Of a stretch of 26,626 bases of DNA, positions 23,306 to 26,626 are shown one piece after another. The notes beneath the pieces are model-generated. The model was not told the DNA's origin and did not search any database. It worked only from the letters and a program-made list of their open reading frames with translations. Both the position numbers and the translations under genes were made by a program. Source of the stretch: Pirellulales bacterium (GTDB lineage: Bacteria > Planctomycetota > Planctomycetia > Pirellulales > JAICIG01); assembly GCA_025924495.1 (NCBI GenBank), contig JAICIG010000039.1, positions 1 to 26,626 of the forward strand. Direction: 5' to 3'. Each line of letters opens with the position of its first letter. Within the stretch, counting starts at the first letter, position 1.

Positions 23306-24310
23306 CTATTTGTCCGAGTCGTTCGATTTCTTCTTCTCTTTCTCCGAGTCGCTCGAGACGGCGGGCTTAGCCTTCTCGCTTTCTTGGGCGGCCGAGGCGG
23401 GCTTCATCGTCGTCTTGTTGGTCATCGTTTGCGCGAGCTTTTGGCCCATCAAATCGAGCGCCATTTTCATCTTGCTATTCAAATTCAAGTCGACGATCAG
23501 GCTGGCCTTCGGGTCGAAATAGACCGTTCCGTCCGATTCCTGGTCTTCGACGGAAACTTGCGGCTGGCCCTCTTTGGCCGGCGCAATTTTGACATCCATC
23601 TTCATGCGAATCTTAGCGCACTTCTTTCCCTCGTGCTCTTCTGGACCGAGATAGGTGAAGGTTGTCGTCGTCTCTTGCTTCCCCATACCAGGGTTGGCGA
23701 CCTCCGTCGTGGCCTGCCACTCGTCCCCTTTTTCGACCGGCTTCGGCGAGAACTGCAGCGTGCCGGCGCCCATCATTTGTTTGAGGTTGCCTTCCGAGAA
23801 CATGTTGCCCATGGGGCCCGCACCAGGCATCGATTTCAGCTTCTCCGCCATCTCCTTGGGGAACTCCACGTCGGTGATTTTCCCTTCGGGAGACATCTTC
23901 AATTTAATGGGTTGTTTGACGATGGCTTCGAGCATTGGCGCCAGCAGCACGCCGAGCCCTTGCGGCTTTTCGTTGGAGTTCGAGTCGTAATTCAAATCAG
24001 CGCCGGGCGCTCCTTGCATCTTCATCTGCATGCGATCGATGGTTTGCGTCATGTCCGCCACGCCGTTGTCGTCCACGGACTCGACGAGCCACGTCATATC
24101 CATGGTCTGCGTGGTGGTCATTTTGATTTTCTGGCCGCTCACGTCCATTTCCATGATCATGTCCTGGACGACGCGGTAATTCGATTTCTGTCCCGCGTTG
24201 AACTTCCAGCGGAGCGTGGTGGGCGCGGCCTTGGCCGCAATGCCGCCCATCAACACGAGGCACGTCGCCAATGTCGCCGCTGTCTTCGCCCGTCCGATGC
24301 AACCCAACAT
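23306..24310 (-). CDS. DUF6263-type exported protein
   Basis: The 334-aa protein has a signal peptide (GRAKTAATLATCLVLMGGIAAKA, cleavage near residue 28) and then a beta-rich domain. It shows repeated amphipathic strands (LRWKFNAGQKSNYRVVQDM, MDMTWLVESVD, FSPKPVEKGDEW, TTTFTYLGPEEHEGKKCAKI) of the DUF6263 type common in planctomycetes. The C-terminus is a highly charged Lys/Glu/Ser tail (SDSEKEKKKSND). The function is unknown. ATG 24310 is chosen over 24352 because AAAGGAA lies 7 bases upstream and a normal-length signal follows. It is convergent with the Rieske gene. Confidence 0.82.
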   Translation of the reverse strand: MLGCIGRAKTAATLATCLVLMGGIAAKAAPTTLRWKFNAGQKSNYRVVQDMIMEMDVSGQKIKMTTTQTMDMTWLVESVDDNGVADMTQTIDRMQMKMQGAPGADLNYDSNSNEKPQGLGVLLAPMLEAIVKQPIKLKMSPEGKITDVEFPKEMAEKLKSMPGAGPMGNMFSEGNLKQMMGAGTLQFSPKPVEKGDEWQATTEVANPGMGKQETTTTFTYLGPEEHEGKKCAKIRMKMDVKIAPAKEGQPQVSVEDQESDGTVYFDPKASLIVDLNLNSKMKMALDLMGQKLAQTMTNKTTMKPASAAQESEKAKPAVSSDSEKEKKKSNDSDK

Positions 24311-24502
24311 GCAGTAGTTCCTTTGTGAAAGATGACTCGGCGCCTCGACCAACGGGTCGCAGTGCGGCCTTGGCTATGTCAACGACGAGTGGCCCTTTGA
24401 TTCTACGCTGTTATGGACGCCGGCGTTCTCGGCGCCGAGCAAACGCAGGCCAAGTTCAGCACGGCGGCCGGACGTTCTGCAAGTATCATGACAGTTGTAG
24501 CG

Positions 24503-24522
24503 AAAAAACGCCAGTTTTGGCG
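24503..24522 (-). terminator. Intrinsic terminator-like hairpin facing left
   Basis: On the minus strand CGCCA-aaac-TGGCG (24522 to 24509) is followed by TTTTTT (24508 to 24503), a compact Rho-independent terminator. No leftward gene ends here; the next leftward gene starts 193 bases further on. Confidence 0.65.
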
Positions 24523-24557
24523 CTCGAGCTCACCGGAACGTCGCTGCAGGGCTGCAG

Positions 24558-24587
24558 TTGACCTCGGCGCGCTGGGATTTCTATCAT
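24558..24587 (+). promoter_or_regulatory. Sigma-70-type promoter for the aminotransferase gene
   Basis: TTGACC (24558-24563) and TATCAT (24582-24587) each match the consensus at five of six bases, with an 18-base spacer. Transcription should start near 24594, 36 bases before ATG 24630, which argues against the longer frame beginning at TTG 24558. Confidence 0.65.
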
Positions 24588-24629
24588 TCAGCAACCGTTC
24601 GTCCGGAAATCTTTTCAGGCAGACAAGAT

Positions 24630-25781
24630 ATGTTGGCCCAGCGCGTTCAATATTTCACCGAATCGGTCATTCGCGAGATGACCCGGCTGGCAACTAAACA
24701 TGGAGCCATTAACCTCGGCCAGGGAATGCCCGACTTCGATACGCCGCAGGAAGTCAAGGATGCCGCCTGCAAGGCCATCCAGGACGGCTTCAATCAATAT
24801 GCGATCACGTGGGGCGCCCCTATCCTGCGTCAGGCCATTGCCGCCAAGGCGCGAGCGTTCAATGGCATCGAGTGCGATCCCGACCGAAACGTCACCGTCT
24901 GCTGCGGCGCCACCGAGTGCATGATGGCCACGATGCTGGCCTTGATCAACCCGGGCGACGAGGTCGTCGTGTTCCAGCCGTTCTATGAGAATTACGGCCC
25001 GGACGCCCTTTTGACCGGGGCTAAACCCGTCTGGGTGCATCTGCAACCGCCCGAGTGGCGATTCGACCCTGACGAACTGCGGCGAGCCTTTTCGCCGCGC
25101 ACGAAGGCCATCATCGTCAATACGCCTAACAATCCAACCGGCCGCGTGTTCACTCGCCAGGAACTCACGCAGATCGCGGAGCTTTGTCAGGAATTCGATG
25201 CTTACGCTTTGTCCGACGAGATTTACGAGTACATTCAATACACAGACCGGCCGCACATCAGCATCGCCACCTTGCCGGGCATGAGCGAGCGGACCGTGAC
25301 CATCAGCGGGCTGTCGAAAACATTCAGCATGACCGGCTGGCGGTTGGGCTACTGCGTGGCGCCGGCGGCGGTCACCGACGGCATCCGCAAGGCGCACGAT
25401 TTTCTCACCGTCGGCGCTCCTCATCCGCTGCAAGTGGCGGGCGCGGCGGCGCTCGCGTTGCCGCAAAGTTATTTTGAGTCATTGCGCGAATCGTATCGCC
25501 GTCGCCGTGATATTCTCCTGGGCTACTTGCGGCAAGCCGGCTTCGAATTTCAAGAGCCCGAAGGCGCCTACTATGTGATGACTGATGTGCGAGCGCTCGG
25601 CGGCACGGACGATACCGAATTCGTGCGGCAAATGATCCAGGAGGTCGGCGTTTCGGCGGTGCCGGGCGGAAGCTTTTATTCGCCGCGTTCGCTGGGCCGC
25701 ACCAAGGTCCGCTTCATGTGGGCAAAACGCGATGAGACGCTGCACCAGGCCGGCGAGCGGCTACTGAAGCTGCGACATTGA
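24630..25781 (+). CDS. PLP-dependent class I/II aminotransferase
   Basis: The 383-aa enzyme is a fold-type I aminotransferase of the kynurenine/methionine/aspartate aminotransferase-like group. It shows INLGQGMPDFDTP near residue 30, VTVCCGATECMMATMLALINPGDEVVV, the NNPTGRVF motif, LSDEIYEY with the PLP-binding Asp, SGLSKTFSMTGWRLGY with catalytic Lys230, and the C-terminal RFMWAK with the carboxylate-binding Arg. It should transfer an amino group between an amino acid and a 2-oxo acid; the exact substrate cannot be read. ATG 24630 (MLAQRVQYFTES) is chosen because the promoter at 24558-24587 lies inside the longer frame. It ends 14 bases from the convergent M48 gene. Confidence 0.94.
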   Translation: MLAQRVQYFTESVIREMTRLATKHGAINLGQGMPDFDTPQEVKDAACKAIQDGFNQYAITWGAPILRQAIAAKARAFNGIECDPDRNVTVCCGATECMMATMLALINPGDEVVVFQPFYENYGPDALLTGAKPVWVHLQPPEWRFDPDELRRAFSPRTKAIIVNTPNNPTGRVFTRQELTQIAELCQEFDAYALSDEIYEYIQYTDRPHISIATLPGMSERTVTISGLSKTFSMTGWRLGYCVAPAAVTDGIRKAHDFLTVGAPHPLQVAGAAALALPQSYFESLRESYRRRRDILLGYLRQAGFEFQEPEGAYYVMTDVRALGGTDDTEFVRQMIQEVGVSAVPGGSFYSPRSLGRTKVRFMWAKRDETLHQAGERLLKLRH

Positions 25782-25795
25782 CCGCCGCGCGAGCC

Positions 25796-26626
25796 TTATG
25801 GTTCGAGACCCTCGGGAATCCCATCGGGATAGGTCTTTTTGATGGCCTCCTCGATGCGCTCAATGCGATGTTCGGGATTCGGATGCGTGCTGAAGAACTC
25901 GGGCGGTTCTTGACCTTGGCTCGCTTCTTCCAACACCTTCATCACGCCGATCATCGCGCGCGGATCGTAACCGGCTTCGCCGGTGAGCTTCACGCCCCAC
26001 TCGTCCGCTTGCAGTTCATCCTTGCGGCCGAACCGCATGGCGACGAGTTGTCCGATCGCCACCGCCACCGCCGCCGTCTGCCGCGAACGCGGATCGTTCG
26101 GATCGTATGAAGCGATTACCGCGGCGCCGGTCAGGCCTTCGGTCAATCGGCTTTTAGCCAACTGTTGGGCGCTGTGGCGTTCGATGACATGCCCGATTTC
26201 GTGTCCGAGGACGCCGGCCAACTGGCCTTCGGTCTTGAGTTTATTGAACAGCCCCGCCGTGATGAAAACTTGCCCTCCCGGCAAAGCGAATGCGTTCACC
26301 GTTCGGTCGTCGGCCAACAAGTGAAAATGGAACGGATAACGGCTGCGCGAAGCCACGGAGTTCGCCACCAGCTTCTCGCCAACCTTCGTGACCAGCGCTT
26401 GGCCTTCGCGATCGTCCGAGAGGCCGCCATACTGGCGCTCCATCTCGGGCGCCGCTTGCAAACCCATGCCGATTTCCTGGTCGACCGTCATGCTCACGTG
26501 CTGGACCTCGTTGGTCAGCTCGTTGCGGCTGCAGGTGGCCATATACGACCCGATGGAGACCAGCGCGATGATCGCGGCAATCACCAATCGTCCGGTGTTC
26601 GACGAAGATCTGCGACGGTAGTCGCC
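25796..26626 (-). CDS. M48 family metalloprotease, partial (N-terminus off the right edge)
   Basis: The product is an M48 zinc protease. A hydrophobic anchor (RLVIAAIIALVSIGSYMAT) leads to the catalytic helix LGHEIGHVIERH (HEIGH), and a downstream ELQADEWGVKLTGEAGYDP contains the third zinc-ligand Glu. NAFALPGGQVFITAGL and THPNPEHRIERI are also family marks. The frame stays open from 26587 to the window edge and reads a basic segment GDYRRRSSSNTGR before the anchor, so the true start lies beyond 26626 and the TTG at 26587 is not needed. Such proteases degrade or mature envelope proteins, like BepA/LoiP-type Zn proteases. Confidence 0.92.
   Translation of the reverse strand, partial: GDYRRRSSSNTGRLVIAAIIALVSIGSYMATCSRNELTNEVQHVSMTVDQEIGMGLQAAPEMERQYGGLSDDREGQALVTKVGEKLVANSVASRSRYPFHFHLLADDRTVNAFALPGGQVFITAGLFNKLKTEGQLAGVLGHEIGHVIERHSAQQLAKSRLTEGLTGAAVIASYDPNDPRSRQTAAVAVAIGQLVAMRFGRKDELQADEWGVKLTGEAGYDPRAMIGVMKVLEEASQGQEPPEFFSTHPNPEHRIERIEEAIKKTYPDGIPEGLEP

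Larger units (their letters stand above)
24311..24629. other. Divergent intergenic region upstream of the aminotransferase gene
   Basis: These 319 bases between two divergent starts hold a minus-strand terminator-like hairpin (24503-24522), a 12-bp perfect palindrome CTCGGCGCCGAG (24428-24439) and the promoter at 24558-24587. No gene is evident. Confidence 0.6.

Noticed and set aside
23264..24328. 354-codon plus-strand frame opposite the DUF6263 gene
   Set aside because: His/Leu/Arg-rich antisense translation; the minus strand has a signal peptide, ribosome site and a recognisable domain.
24558..24629. Longer aminotransferase start at TTG 24558
   Set aside because: The TTG is the -35 box of a good promoter and the 24 added residues do not resemble the start of the family.

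Overview
The window reads as a GC-rich chromosomal segment of a planctomycete, probably of the Pirellulales type. The basis is protein content only: a prepilin-like DUF1559 protein with a neighbouring small lipoprotein, a DUF6263-type exported protein, a DUF2007/zinc-ribbon membrane protein, a planctomycete-style magnesium-chelatase-like ATPase with a VWA partner, and several GTG/TTG starts. No rRNA, tRNA, CRISPR array or transposase was seen.

Layout from left to right. 1-1941: the N-terminal part of an XdhC/CoxI protein running off the left edge (its last ~115 bases look corrupted), a small ABM-fold monooxygenase, and a divergent DinB-like protein. 1958-4291: a leftward Dcm-type cytosine methyltransferase plus Vsr repair endonuclease with an intrinsic terminator, and a divergent His/Cys-rich exported protein whose promoter carries a perfect 17-bp palindrome of Fur/Zur geometry. 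4472-5899: DUF1559 pseudopilin-like protein and lipoprotein. 5900-6608: a long non-coding stretch with dispersed degenerate repeats.

6609-10860: a rightward cluster of MoxR/ChlI-like AAA+ ATPase, four-helix membrane protein, RelB-like antitoxin, ParE-like toxin and VWA protein. The last four are packed or overlapping, so a toxin-antitoxin cassette sits inside the ATPase-VWA unit. 10855-11108: two tandem copies of a ~126-bp repeat with hairpins. 11124-11459: a leftward stand-alone tRNA-binding (EMAP/MetG-C) domain protein. 11711-19040: a rightward operon of TPR/peptidase-MA protein, MazG-like pyrophosphohydrolase, 777-aa membrane-anchored protein, ABC ATPase, DUF2007/zinc-ribbon protein and a small membrane protein that may be the severed C-terminus of its neighbour.

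19091-22043: a leftward three-gene set of HpcH/HpaI-type aldolase, Tm-1-like (UPF0261) protein and PEP-hydrolase-like TIM barrel. The last two match the two halves of the tomato Tm-1 antiviral protein, in the same order. 22286-22797: a half-length VOC protein and an FKBP-like protein. 22981-26626: a Rieske ferredoxin-like protein, a convergent DUF6263 protein, a class I/II aminotransferase with a recognisable promoter, and a convergent M48 metalloprotease whose N-terminus lies beyond the right edge.

The best leads are the split Tm-1 pair with its aldolase, the metal-type operator before the His-rich protein, the TA cassette inside the ATPase/VWA operon, and the possible in-frame stop splitting the zinc-ribbon protein. 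All family assignments were made by eye from motifs, without database searches.
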